Below, in pieces: positions 30,218-38,296 of a DNA stretch of 64,000 bases (its first letter is position 1; each line of letters opens with the position of its first letter). A program made the translations under genes and the position numbers. The notes beneath the pieces were generated by a model. The model ran no database searches. It saw only the letters and a list, made by a program, of their open reading frames with translations, and was not told the DNA's origin. This DNA comes from Streptococcus sp. 29892 (lineage in GTDB: Bacteria; Bacillota; Bacilli; Lactobacillales; Streptococcaceae): contig NZ_CP118734.1 of the NCBI RefSeq assembly GCF_032594935.1, positions 90,001 to 154,000 on the forward strand, in the 5' to 3' direction.

Positions 30218-31987
30218 ATGATGAATCGAAACGAATCAAGGCGGGAAAAACTGAATATTTTCTATCAGCACCCTTACGTCACACTGTTTGTTTATGCATT
30301 ACTGATGACGCTCATTTCCTATATTTCCATCAATACAAACAGTCAAATCTATGATTATCCATTCCATATGGCCAGGATAGTAGGATTGGCGCAATCTATT
30401 GCTAATGGAGACCTGTTGCCAAACCTAAACTTTCTGTTTACACATGGTTCTGGTTATGCAGTTCCAATGTTCTATGGTAACGGTATTCTTTACATTCCTG
30501 CCCTAGTCTATCTAGTAACGAGAGTAGGGACGGTTGCCTTTGCAAGCTATGCCTTCATCATTATGTGGGCTACAGCAACAACATCCTATTTTTGTCTTTA
30601 TAAGATGACTCAAAATAAAGCCAAGTCTTTGTTATTTGGTATGACGATGGCTATAGCCTTCCCATATTTTGGTTTTGGCATGAGTGCAATACCTCCTTTG
30701 ATTGTTCCGCTAATCTATTGTATCTACAAGGTGATCTTTCAGGATAAACTCAATCCTATCCCCCTAGGAATCATTATTGCTCTGATGGTCCAGACTCACA
30801 TCATCTCAACTCTAGTATTAGCCATCTCTTCGTTCATACTGGTCTTGCTTTCGGTAAACAAATTGACCTTGAAAAAAATCATTTCATTTGTTTTTTCGAT
30901 TGTGATAGCGGTAGGATTGTCCATTGGTTTTGTGTTACAATTTATAGAACAAAGGCTATCGCAAACCTTCTTTGTGTCTTGGGGATTACGTGATTACCCA
31001 TTTAAGTCAAAAACCATCTTAGATGCAGGGAATCTTTTTGAGGAGATTACGAACTACTATTTTCCATTAGCTCTGGTCTTTCTAATAATCGGGGGGGGGG
31101 TAGTCTATAAATCCTTACCCAAGATTGGTCGTCAGTTGCTGGTGACTTCGACAATCCTATTGGTTGCTACTTCAAATATTTTACCTTGGTACTCGGTATT
31201 TCGTTATACCTTTTTAACAGTCTTCCAGTATTCGAATAGACTATCTTACTTCATACCAGCTTTTGTGATTACTGCTCTATTTCTAGCAGAGAAAAAACGA
31301 TTATACAAAGTAATAGCAGTAGTACAGATAGGCTTTTATCTAGTGACAAATCCCTTGAGCTTTTTACCTAACTTTGCCAACTTCAAAGAAGAATACAATC
31401 TAACAGCGACAAATGCTGCTGTGATGAAAGAGCAAAATGAAATGGCAGACAAGGCCTTTCAAAATCCCTTATTGACCACTTATTGGGCCTCAGGGAGCGA
31501 ATACTTTAATTTAGATATTAACCATAAGCGTGTTCAGAATGGTACAATCAATCAGTTTATCTATGACACAAATCAGGTTACGGTAGAAAACGTACGTCAA
31601 GGCTATAACCTTCTTATGTTTGATGTTCAGTTGAATCAAGAAGGAAAAAGTGTAGAGTTGACCTTGCCGAGAATTTGGTATAAGGGCTATGTTGCGGAGT
31701 ATTCTGCGGGTGCAAAGGGAACACAACCCCAAATAGCTTATGCCCCTTTAACTAGCGAAGAGCTCCAACAATACAAGAAAAAATATAAGCCAAATGTCAC
31801 CCAGAAAGCATTAAATGACGGTCGTGCAACGATAAGTGTGACGCACAGCGGAACAGTTTCTGTCTTTTATAAAAGGACATTTGCTCAGATAGTTGGATTT
31901 ACGCTTCAAAGTGCAGCCTGGTTGCTATTGTTCTACCTATACTTGCACTTGACATTAACAAGGTTTGTACGAGAAAATAGTGTTTGA
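30218..31987 (+). CDS. Polytopic membrane protein, YfhO / GT-C-like, with G10 tract
   Basis: 589 residues with about 11-12 hydrophobic segments and an extracytoplasmic part (about 385-555). DYPFHMARIVGLAQSIANGDLLPN near residue 48, after the first membrane segment, has the acidic and His residues typical of GT-C transferases and PTPS-related membrane proteins. Probably adds a lipid-linked sugar outside the cell (inference). The coding sequence contains ten consecutive G at 31091-31100 (Gly-Gly-Gly near residue 293). A one-base slip would truncate the protein at about half length. Confidence 0.8.
   Translation: MMNRNESRREKLNIFYQHPYVTLFVYALLMTLISYISINTNSQIYDYPFHMARIVGLAQSIANGDLLPNLNFLFTHGSGYAVPMFYGNGILYIPALVYLVTRVGTVAFASYAFIIMWATATTSYFCLYKMTQNKAKSLLFGMTMAIAFPYFGFGMSAIPPLIVPLIYCIYKVIFQDKLNPIPLGIIIALMVQTHIISTLVLAISSFILVLLSVNKLTLKKIISFVFSIVIAVGLSIGFVLQFIEQRLSQTFFVSWGLRDYPFKSKTILDAGNLFEEITNYYFPLALVFLIIGGGVVYKSLPKIGRQLLVTSTILLVATSNILPWYSVFRYTFLTVFQYSNRLSYFIPAFVITALFLAEKKRLYKVIAVVQIGFYLVTNPLSFLPNFANFKEEYNLTATNAAVMKEQNEMADKAFQNPLLTTYWASGSEYFNLDINHKRVQNGTINQFIYDTNQVTVENVRQGYNLLMFDVQLNQEGKSVELTLPRIWYKGYVAEYSAGAKGTQPQIAYAPLTSEELQQYKKKYKPNVTQKALNDGRATISVTHSGTVSVFYKRTFAQIVGFTLQSAAWLLLFYLYLHLTLTRFVRENSV
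31091..31100 (+). repeat. Homopolymeric G10 tract inside a coding region
   Basis: Ten G in a row, the only such run I noticed in the window. It is in frame in this sequence (ON state). Such tracts are classical sites of slipped-strand phase variation. Confidence 0.9.
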
Positions 31988-32043
31988 ATGATAAAGTGAA
32001 AAATGGCAAATGACTATAAACTGTGATGAGGAAGGAATAAATA

Positions 32044-32091
32044 ATGTTAAAACATATCAATAGTGAAATACCTGATAGGAGAAAAAATTGA
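32044..32091 (+). CDS. Possible 15-codon leader ORF
   Basis: ATG 32044 with GAGGAAGGAATA before it reads 15 codons (MLKHINSEIPDRRKN) and stops at TGA 32089-32091, one base before the ATG of the phosphoglycerol transferase gene. It could couple translation of the next gene or be chance. Confidence 0.35.
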   Translation: MLKHINSEIPDRRKN

Positions 32092-32092
32092 G

Positions 32093-33721
32093 ATGATCGC
32101 TACTTACAAACGGCTAATGAAAGAGTATGCTCTCTATGTCTTATTGAGTAAGTACCTTTTTGCTGTTCTTCTGTCCATAATGAGTTTTAAAAACCACACA
32201 GATTGGGCCTATATTCTTGTTACTATTTTTGAAGTTGTTAGCATTGCAACATTCAGTAATCTATTGATAAAAGAAAAAAAGCTTGCAGCCTACATTGTGA
32301 ACTGCCTACTTTTAATGATTGTCAATGTGCAGAATATTGTCCTGTTTTTTGGTGGAAGTTTCACCACTTTGGTAATGGTGACAAACCTTGAATCCTTAGA
32401 ATCTTTGTCGGGGCATTTTGCTTCCATAGTGTTCGGAATGATTTGTATACTGATCTTCACATTTTTACCAATCACCTATGTGAAAACAAGAAAAATCAAT
32501 TGGTCAACAGTCTTATCTAGCTCTCTTCTGCTAGAGTTGATTATCACCTTAATGAGTGGAAACATTTATTCTCCGATTTTTGGAGTATACCAACTAGCAG
32601 CTGATTCCTACGAATACCAGCAGGACCTGGCAAAAATTGCCAATGCTCCTAATGTTACGGATTTTTTCTATAAAGGGATTGTGCAGAATGCTCGTCCTAA
32701 ACCAACCAATTTATCGGCAACTCCTAATGTGGTTCTGATTTTTGTGGAAGGCTTGTCACAAAATATTGTAGAAGATGAACGTAGCATTATGCCGAATCTG
32801 AAGAAATTGCAGGATTCATCACTCACTTTTGAAAATTATTACAATCATACCTTTGCTACCTACCGAGGTTTGATTGGTCAATTGTATTCAGGTTATCAAC
32901 TAGATAATTATGAATCGAATACCTTAACTTCCTTGCAGGGAGTATTGGGAGAAAAGGGGTATCAGACAACCTTTATCAATACTGAGCCGAATAATACTCA
33001 GTTTACATCTTATCTAGAATCGTTCAACTTTGATAGTATTGTGAATGAGAACGACCTGGCGAAAGGCCCTAATGGAAGTTTAACAGACCAGGCGGCATTA
33101 GAGCTTCTATACGATACGATAGAAGGACAGGTTTCTCAGAAGACACCTTTCTTAACAGCTATCTATACTTACGGTACCCACATGACCTTTAATTCGCCGG
33201 ATAAGAAATTTGACTCTGGAACAAACATATTATTAAATCGCTTCTATAACTTTGATTACTATTTTAATCAATTTTTAGAAAAATTTAAAAGCAACCCAGT
33301 CTTTGATAATACGATTTTGGTCTTTACAACAGACCATGCCACCTTTGCAGATAAGGATTTCATAGCAGCCTATCCGTCTTATAATCGTGAAAACCAAGAT
33401 GTTGATAGAGTTCCGTTTATAGTCTATCATAAAGGAATCGTGGCAGAGAAAAAGGATGTTGAAGGCAGAAATTCCTTGGATCTGGTACCGACTCTACTAG
33501 ATTATATGGATATTTCGGTTCCTAACTACTTCTTGGGAGAGTCATTGTTCTACTATAAAGAAAATAATAACTCATATGATACTGTTTTCTTTGACAATAC
33601 CTATCTATTGAGTACGGATATGGGCAATATTCAGCCCTTGTCTGAAACTAATGAAGGTACGATCAAGGCCCTGCTTCAGAAATACTTTGCAGCCAAACAG
33701 CAAAAGCCACAAATTCCATAA
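32093..33721 (+). CDS. LtaS/GacH-like phosphoglycerol transferase
   Basis: 542 residues. About five membrane helices (about 10-170) precede an extracellular alkaline-phosphatase/sulfatase-fold domain (about 215-525). Seen: NVVLIFVEGLS with the first metal Glu, the probable nucleophile Thr in FATYRGLIG, and TTDHATF with the metal-binding Asp-His. The layout fits enzymes that move glycerol phosphate onto lipoteichoic acid or, as GacH does, onto rhamnan side chains; the context favours the latter (inference). ATG 32093 has AGGAGA at 10 bp; an upstream in-frame GTG (32063) lacks a site. Confidence 0.85.
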   Translation: MIATYKRLMKEYALYVLLSKYLFAVLLSIMSFKNHTDWAYILVTIFEVVSIATFSNLLIKEKKLAAYIVNCLLLMIVNVQNIVLFFGGSFTTLVMVTNLESLESLSGHFASIVFGMICILIFTFLPITYVKTRKINWSTVLSSSLLLELIITLMSGNIYSPIFGVYQLAADSYEYQQDLAKIANAPNVTDFFYKGIVQNARPKPTNLSATPNVVLIFVEGLSQNIVEDERSIMPNLKKLQDSSLTFENYYNHTFATYRGLIGQLYSGYQLDNYESNTLTSLQGVLGEKGYQTTFINTEPNNTQFTSYLESFNFDSIVNENDLAKGPNGSLTDQAALELLYDTIEGQVSQKTPFLTAIYTYGTHMTFNSPDKKFDSGTNILLNRFYNFDYYFNQFLEKFKSNPVFDNTILVFTTDHATFADKDFIAAYPSYNRENQDVDRVPFIVYHKGIVAEKKDVEGRNSLDLVPTLLDYMDISVPNYFLGESLFYYKENNNSYDTVFFDNTYLLSTDMGNIQPLSETNEGTIKALLQKYFAAKQQKPQIP

Positions 33722-33739
33722 TCATTGTATGAAGGGGTA

Positions 33740-33768
33740 TTGACAATTGCCCTTTTATATATTAAAAT
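33740..33768 (+). promoter_or_regulatory. Promoter of the second repeat protein
   Basis: TTGACA (33740-33745), a 17-bp spacer and TAAAAT (33763-33768). Confidence 0.82.
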
Positions 33769-33793
33769 GGCGAAAAAAGCAAGGAGTTATCAT

Positions 33794-35098
33794 ATGAAAA
33801 AGACCCTGTCCGTCGGAGTGGTTACCGCTCTGTCAGCCCTATCTTTGTTTGCAGGCCAATCTGTTCAAGCAGATCAAACCATTTATCGTTTGTACAACAG
33901 GCAGAATGGAGAACACCTATATACAACCGATAAAAATGAAAAAGATGTCTTGTATACCCAGCATGGTTGGGGCTATGAAGGCGAAGCATGGTATGCTCCA
34001 GATCCAGGCCAAGGTAGTCCTGTCTATCGCCTTTATAATGCTGGCTTGCAAAACCACTTATATACAACTGATACTAACGAAGTCAAGGTATTGACCAGCA
34101 AACATGGTTGGACACTTGATAACAATGGACAGCCGGTATTCTATTCTGGTGGAATTGCGAAAATTTACCGTGTCTATAATCAAGCCTTGCGAGGGCTACA
34201 TCATTGGACCACTGATGAAAATGAATACACGGTACTACCAAGACATGGTTGGCAACAAGAAGGGGTTAAGTTATATGGAAATCGTGTAGGTGTCCCAATA
34301 CAAACCCAGTATTACAATCAACCTGCGCAACCGACCAATCCGACTCCATCAACTGGTTCGACCCCAGTAATACCTCCTAAACAAGAAACTAGCCAGTTAT
34401 CTTCATCTGTTCCATCTGGAGCTGCCACGATCGCAAATACAGAATCAAACCATACCATTGAAGCGGACGTGACCTTGACAGGCTCAGGTACTGGCTACCA
34501 TGCAAAACTTGTTATGGCCGCACCAGATGCAGCAGTTAGTTTTGGTTTGCAATTTGATACTGCGGCAGTTGCACCATACACAGGTAAAACAGCCTTCTTG
34601 ATTGAAAATATTGGAAGCAATAATGTAGGTGGACAGTCCTACCATAGAGCAAACTATCTTGCAAATCTCAACACTACCTACCGTTTGATGTTAACCTTGC
34701 AGAAAGATGGCAGCTATGTTGGATATGTAAATGGGACGGAGGTTGTCCGTGGTCAGAATGCAGTCTTGGCCAATCGTTCTGACATATACCTTCGAGTTGA
34801 AGGAGCAGCACGTAAGACAGGCGATGCTGTAACAGCAAGTTTCAGTTCGATTAAATTGAAGCAAAATGGAACGTACAATGCTTCTAGAAGTTGGGCAGGA
34901 ACTCCGCAGTTTAATATTTCAAATGGTATAACAACTACTTTAGATGGTGCACAGGTCGGTAATAGCCCTAGCGAAGCTCGTACAATTAGCAATACGGTTG
35001 TCTTTACAGGAACACTAACAGGCTTACCTCAACATGCCGATTGGGATACTGCTGGCTATTATGACAAGGTGTCAGGTCTTATCCAGTTTATCAATTAG
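33794..35098 (+). CDS. Secreted DUF5648-repeat protein with C-terminal lectin-like domain
   Basis: 434 residues, exported (signal peptide 1-25, cut after VQA). Three DUF5648-type repeats fill about 27-175 (IYRLYNRQNGEHLYTTDKNE, VYRLYNAGLQNHLYTTDTNE, IYRVYNQALRGLHHWTTDENE). A Pro/Thr linker follows (about 180-215). The C-terminal about 210 residues look like a beta-sandwich, perhaps concanavalin-like (YHAKLVMAAPDAAVSFGLQFD). AAGGAG precedes ATG 33794. No catalytic motif recognised; a glycan-binding surface protein is the best guess. Confidence 0.75.
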   Translation: MKKTLSVGVVTALSALSLFAGQSVQADQTIYRLYNRQNGEHLYTTDKNEKDVLYTQHGWGYEGEAWYAPDPGQGSPVYRLYNAGLQNHLYTTDTNEVKVLTSKHGWTLDNNGQPVFYSGGIAKIYRVYNQALRGLHHWTTDENEYTVLPRHGWQQEGVKLYGNRVGVPIQTQYYNQPAQPTNPTPSTGSTPVIPPKQETSQLSSSVPSGAATIANTESNHTIEADVTLTGSGTGYHAKLVMAAPDAAVSFGLQFDTAAVAPYTGKTAFLIENIGSNNVGGQSYHRANYLANLNTTYRLMLTLQKDGSYVGYVNGTEVVRGQNAVLANRSDIYLRVEGAARKTGDAVTASFSSIKLKQNGTYNASRSWAGTPQFNISNGITTTLDGAQVGNSPSEARTISNTVVFTGTLTGLPQHADWDTAGYYDKVSGLIQFIN

Positions 35099-35148
35099 CA
35101 GTCTTTATTAGAGATAGTCAATTGGATCTTGCCTTAAAAGTATCACAT

Positions 35149-35184
35149 ATTCCAAAGTCTCATTGATAGGCTTTGGAATTTTTT
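35149..35184 (+). terminator. Terminator of the second repeat protein
   Basis: Perfect stem ATTCCAAAG/CTTTGGAAT (35149-35179) followed by TTTTT. Confidence 0.88.
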
Positions 35185-35520
35185 GCCAATAGAGAATTTA
35201 GTCAACAACAGACAGATGTCATCAGCAAGGCCGAGCATTTGCTGGATAGAAATACATGGACAGAGTAGGAAAAGAAGATGATTGATCAACTGGCCTATAG
35301 TGCCGCTAATCATTTTGGGGAACTGGAAACTTCTTTCTTACTAGGTAGAAGTCGTGGTAGGGAAGAAGGTCTGCAACAAGGTCTACAACAAGGTTTGTTA
35401 GATGGTCAACTCAAGATTGCTCAGCAGATGTTGGCCGAGGGCTTCGCTGTTGATATGATAGTGAGATTGACAGGACTCAGTCAGGAAGAATTGGATGGTT
35501 TGAAAGCAGGGATAGAGTAG
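35185..35520 (+). pseudogene. Rpn-family nuclease/transposase remnant
   Basis: The frame reads REFSQQQTDVISKAEHLLDRNTWTE, an in-frame TAG at 35269, then EKKMIDQLAYSAANHFGELE and the repeat-like tail GREEGLQQGLQQG. This is the C-terminal part of the Rpn (recombination-promoting nuclease, PD-(D/E)XK) family. The catalytic N-terminus is missing and a stop interrupts what remains. Confidence 0.65.
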
Positions 35521-35865
35521 ATGGAGGTGCCGCCTGTATTTCATAGAGTTGATGAGTTTGCAGGCGTGAAGAAAGCCTTCTACATGGTTATTGACAGAGA
35601 GGGGCGAAAATGATAGGTCAACGGACCTAAAGTCCTCCACTATTTCGAAGAGTTGGAACCTTTCAATATACTTGCTGGAGACAAGATGGTAAGAAAGTAG
35701 TCCTTAAGACGATCTAGGGTTACTTGGTCAGGGCATGCACCTGTTCTTTAGCCCTTCTCTGGTAATCCTACTAGCCGATGGGGATGGATTGGCTGAAGAT
35801 ACAAGTTTACACCTATGGTATTCGAGTCGGTTCAAAAATTTTTAAAAAAAATCTTAAAAAAATAC
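35521..35865. other. Decayed non-coding stretch
   Basis: Short open segments separated by stops (for example a frame containing EVPPVFHRVDEFAGVKKAFYM, then VNGPKVLHYFEELEPF). They look like degraded gene pieces but I cannot name a parent. No intact gene. Confidence 0.5.
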
Positions 35866-35918
35866 TTGACAAAATGTGCAAGGGTTAGTATAATGATGGT
35901 AACGTTCCATGTAGAACG
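35866..35918 (+). promoter_or_regulatory. Consensus promoter of the coiled-coil repeat protein
   Basis: TTGACA (35866-35871), a 17-bp spacer and TATAAT (35889-35894), a perfect sigma-A promoter. The inverted repeat CGTTC-CATGTA-GAACG (35903-35918) lies at the transcript start and could be an operator or a 5' stem. Confidence 0.88.
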
Positions 35919-35947
35919 AATATAAATATTTATAGGAGTTTTTTATC

Positions 35948-37171
35948 ATGAAAAAAACACACATCACACTTGCAACGGTTGCAGCTTTGGCAGCAGCTAT
36001 CGCAGTTGCTCCAGTAGCGAAGGCAGATGTCCCATCTAAGTTGAATGAAGCACGCGGTATTGTCGTATCTAACGAAAGTGCTGCTGCTAAATTGAATGCA
36101 GACTTGGCTAAAGCAGTTTATTATGCTCAAAATGGTACACAAAAACGTGCTGCTGCTTTGATCATTTACGATTCAACTAAAGTAGAATTAGCGAATGCAA
36201 AAGCGAAAGCAGCTGCTCAAATTACTGCTATTGATGCTGAATATGAAGCAGCTATCAAACCATTTGTTGATGCAGTTAAATTGGAAGAGAAAGCTGTAGC
36301 TGATCAATTAGCAATGATTGCGGATGCTGAGAAAACTATTCCAGAATTTGAAAAGAAAATCAATGAATTAAATGTAGTTGCTGGTGTTACTGGCGAATCT
36401 AAATCTGCAGAAATTGCTGCATATGAAGCAAATCTTTCAACTCTTAAAGCTGAACTTGCTGACCTTAAAGAAGGTTTGCCATTCAAACAACAAGATCTTA
36501 AAGATAAACAAGATCAATTGAATGCTAAAAAAGAATATGAAGCTGCTGTGGCTGCTCAGAAGAAAGAACTTGTTGCTCGTGAGTTGAAAAACTATGAAGA
36601 TGCAGTTGTTGCAGCTGAATTGGAAGTTAAAGAGTGGACAGAAGCTGTAGCTATTCTTGAAAAAGAAATTGAAACTATCAAGTTAAACCTTGTTAAAGAA
36701 GGATTAACAGAAGATCAATTGCGTGCAATTATTGCACAAGCACAAGCAGAAGTTAAAGCTGAGAAAACTGTTTCTTCAACAGCAGTGTACCGTCTCTACA
36801 ACGAAGGTCTTAAAGTACACCTTTACACAACTGACTTCAACGAGTACAATGTTCTTAATGAACGTGGTTGGAGACAAGAAGGTGTTGCTTTCAACTCAGC
36901 AACAGAAGGTACTCCAGTATACCGTCTTTACAATGAAGGTCTTAAAGTACACCTTTACACAACTGACGCAAATGAGTACGCAGTACTTGCAACTCGTGGT
37001 TGGAGACAAGAAGGTGTTGCCTTCAACTCAGTTAAAGAAGGTAAACCAGTATACCGTCTTTACAACGAAGGTCTTAAGAAACACCTTTACACAACTGACG
37101 CAAACGAGTACGCAGTACTTGCAACTCGTGGTTGGAAACAAGAAGGCGTTGCTTTCAACTCAGCTAACTAA
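35948..37171 (+). CDS. Secreted coiled-coil protein with three DUF5648 repeats
   Basis: 407 residues. Signal peptide 1-26 (VAPVAKA-DV). Residues about 30-275 are Ala/Glu/Lys-rich and almost entirely helical, with coiled-coil character. Three repeats (YRLYNEGLKVHLYTTDFNEY..., DNA 36788, 36920 and 37052, period 132 bp) fill the C-terminus. No LPxTG. Codon use is markedly biased and the promoter is consensus, both pointing to high expression. The shared repeat suggests the same binding partner as the other two repeat proteins. A spacer or adhesin role is possible but unproven. Confidence 0.78.
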   Translation: MKKTHITLATVAALAAAIAVAPVAKADVPSKLNEARGIVVSNESAAAKLNADLAKAVYYAQNGTQKRAAALIIYDSTKVELANAKAKAAAQITAIDAEYEAAIKPFVDAVKLEEKAVADQLAMIADAEKTIPEFEKKINELNVVAGVTGESKSAEIAAYEANLSTLKAELADLKEGLPFKQQDLKDKQDQLNAKKEYEAAVAAQKKELVARELKNYEDAVVAAELEVKEWTEAVAILEKEIETIKLNLVKEGLTEDQLRAIIAQAQAEVKAEKTVSSTAVYRLYNEGLKVHLYTTDFNEYNVLNERGWRQEGVAFNSATEGTPVYRLYNEGLKVHLYTTDANEYAVLATRGWRQEGVAFNSVKEGKPVYRLYNEGLKKHLYTTDANEYAVLATRGWKQEGVAFNSAN

Positions 37172-37183
37172 TTTGGCTAAATT

Positions 37184-37215
37184 AGAGAAGGTTCATATGA
37201 ACCTTCTCTTTTTTG
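37184..37215 (+). terminator. Terminator of the coiled-coil repeat protein
   Basis: Perfect stem AGAGAAGGTTCA/TGAACCTTCTCT followed by TTTTT. A partial echo of the tail (CTTTCTCTTTTTTGTG) occurs about 45 bp downstream. Confidence 0.93.
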
Positions 37216-37293
37216 TGTTGAATTTAGGATAGTATGCTAATAGAACTTTCTCTTTTTTGTGCAAAGTCTGTGAAATTTTGATAAGATAGGAGT

Positions 37294-38247
37294 ATGAATT
37301 TTGAGAAGATTGAACAGGCTTACGACCTGCTATTAGAAAACGTACAGACCATCCAAAACCAGTTAGGCACCAATATCTATGATGCCATGATTGAGCAAAA
37401 CGCAGCCTATCTAGCTGGTCAGCACGACACGGATTTGATTGTCCGCAACAATCAAACCTTACACGACTTGCACTTGACCAAGGAAGAATGGCGTCGTGCC
37501 TTCCAATTCCTGCTTATCAAGGCCAACCAGACCGAGCCAATGCAGTACAATCACCAGTTTACGCCAGACTCTATCGGCTTTATCCTGTCATTTCTAGTGG
37601 ATCAGTTGCTGGCTACTCAAAAGGTAACAGTCTTGGAGATTGGCTCGGGGACAGGGAACCTGGCGCAGACCATCCTTAATGCCAGCCAGAAAGACTTGGA
37701 TTACTTGGGGATTGAAGTAGATGATCTCTTGATTGATTTATCAGCTAGCATGGCAGATGTTATGCAGGCAGAGATTTCTTTTGCCCAGGGCGATGCGGTA
37801 CGTCCGCAGATTTTGAAGGAAAGCCAAGTCATTCTTGCGGATTTACCAATCGGGTACTATCCAGATGACCAGATTGCCAGTCGCTATCAGGTAGCGAGCC
37901 AGACAGAGCATACCTACGCCCACCATCTACTCATGGAACAGTCCCTCAAGTATCTTGAAAAAGATGGGTTTGCGATTATGCTGGCTCCAAATGATCTTTT
38001 AACCAGTCCACAGAGCGATTTGTTGAAAGGTTGGTTGCAAGCAGAGGCTAATATCGTTGCCATGATTGCCCTGCCACCAAGTCTTTTTGGCAAAGCAGCC
38101 ATGGCCAAGTCAATTTTTGTCTTGCAGAAGAAAGCCGCTAGACCGCTAGTACCATTTGTCTATCCCTTGCAGAGTTTGCAAGAACCAGAAGCTATTCAGA
38201 AGTTCATGGTCAATTTCAAAAATTGGAAGCAAGAGAATGCAATTTAG
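37294..38247 (+). CDS. Class I SAM-dependent methyltransferase (YtxK-like)
   Basis: 317 residues, cytoplasmic. SAM-binding motif VLEIGSGTGNLAQT (about 112-125) and a catalytic motif ADLPIGYYPDD in the place of the (D/N)PPY/F of N6-adenine methylases. The N-terminal helical part resembles HsdM proteins. The family follows the comG operon in Bacillales and streptococci; its substrate is not established. AGGAG precedes ATG 37294. Separated from comGG by the island. Confidence 0.88.
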   Translation: MNFEKIEQAYDLLLENVQTIQNQLGTNIYDAMIEQNAAYLAGQHDTDLIVRNNQTLHDLHLTKEEWRRAFQFLLIKANQTEPMQYNHQFTPDSIGFILSFLVDQLLATQKVTVLEIGSGTGNLAQTILNASQKDLDYLGIEVDDLLIDLSASMADVMQAEISFAQGDAVRPQILKESQVILADLPIGYYPDDQIASRYQVASQTEHTYAHHLLMEQSLKYLEKDGFAIMLAPNDLLTSPQSDLLKGWLQAEANIVAMIALPPSLFGKAAMAKSIFVLQKKAARPLVPFVYPLQSLQEPEAIQKFMVNFKNWKQENAI

Positions 38248-38256
38248 GTGAAAATC

Positions 38257-38285
38257 TGTTATACTAATAAGGAAAACGCTTTTAA
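38257..38285 (+). promoter_or_regulatory. ackA promoter with candidate cre site
   Basis: Extended -10 TGTTATACT (38257-38265). GGAAAACGCTTTTAA (38271-38285) is close to the CcpA cre consensus and sits just downstream of the start point. Since ackA is often CcpA-controlled, catabolite regulation is plausible. Confidence 0.6.
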
Positions 38286-38296
38286 AGGGGAATATT

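Larger units (their letters stand above)
22398..37293. other. Accessory island between comGG and the methyltransferase gene
   Basis: In the usual streptococcal order comGG is followed closely by the ytxK-like methyltransferase and ackA. Here 14.9 kb separate them. The DNA encodes a polysaccharide export and modification pathway and three secreted repeat proteins, and ends in decayed nuclease sequence. No integrase, att repeats or flanking IS are visible, so how it was acquired is unclear; homologous recombination after transformation is one possibility. Confidence 0.75.

Noticed and set aside
22497..37215. Direct repeats or att sites at the island edges
   Set aside because: The only similarity between edges is T-rich terminator tail sequence. 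No convincing direct repeat was found, so site-specific integration is not claimed.
36723..37232. 169-codon plus-strand ORF over the DUF5648 repeats of the coiled-coil protein
   Set aside because: Low-complexity Thr/Gln/Leu/Val translation produced by the repeated DNA in another frame.
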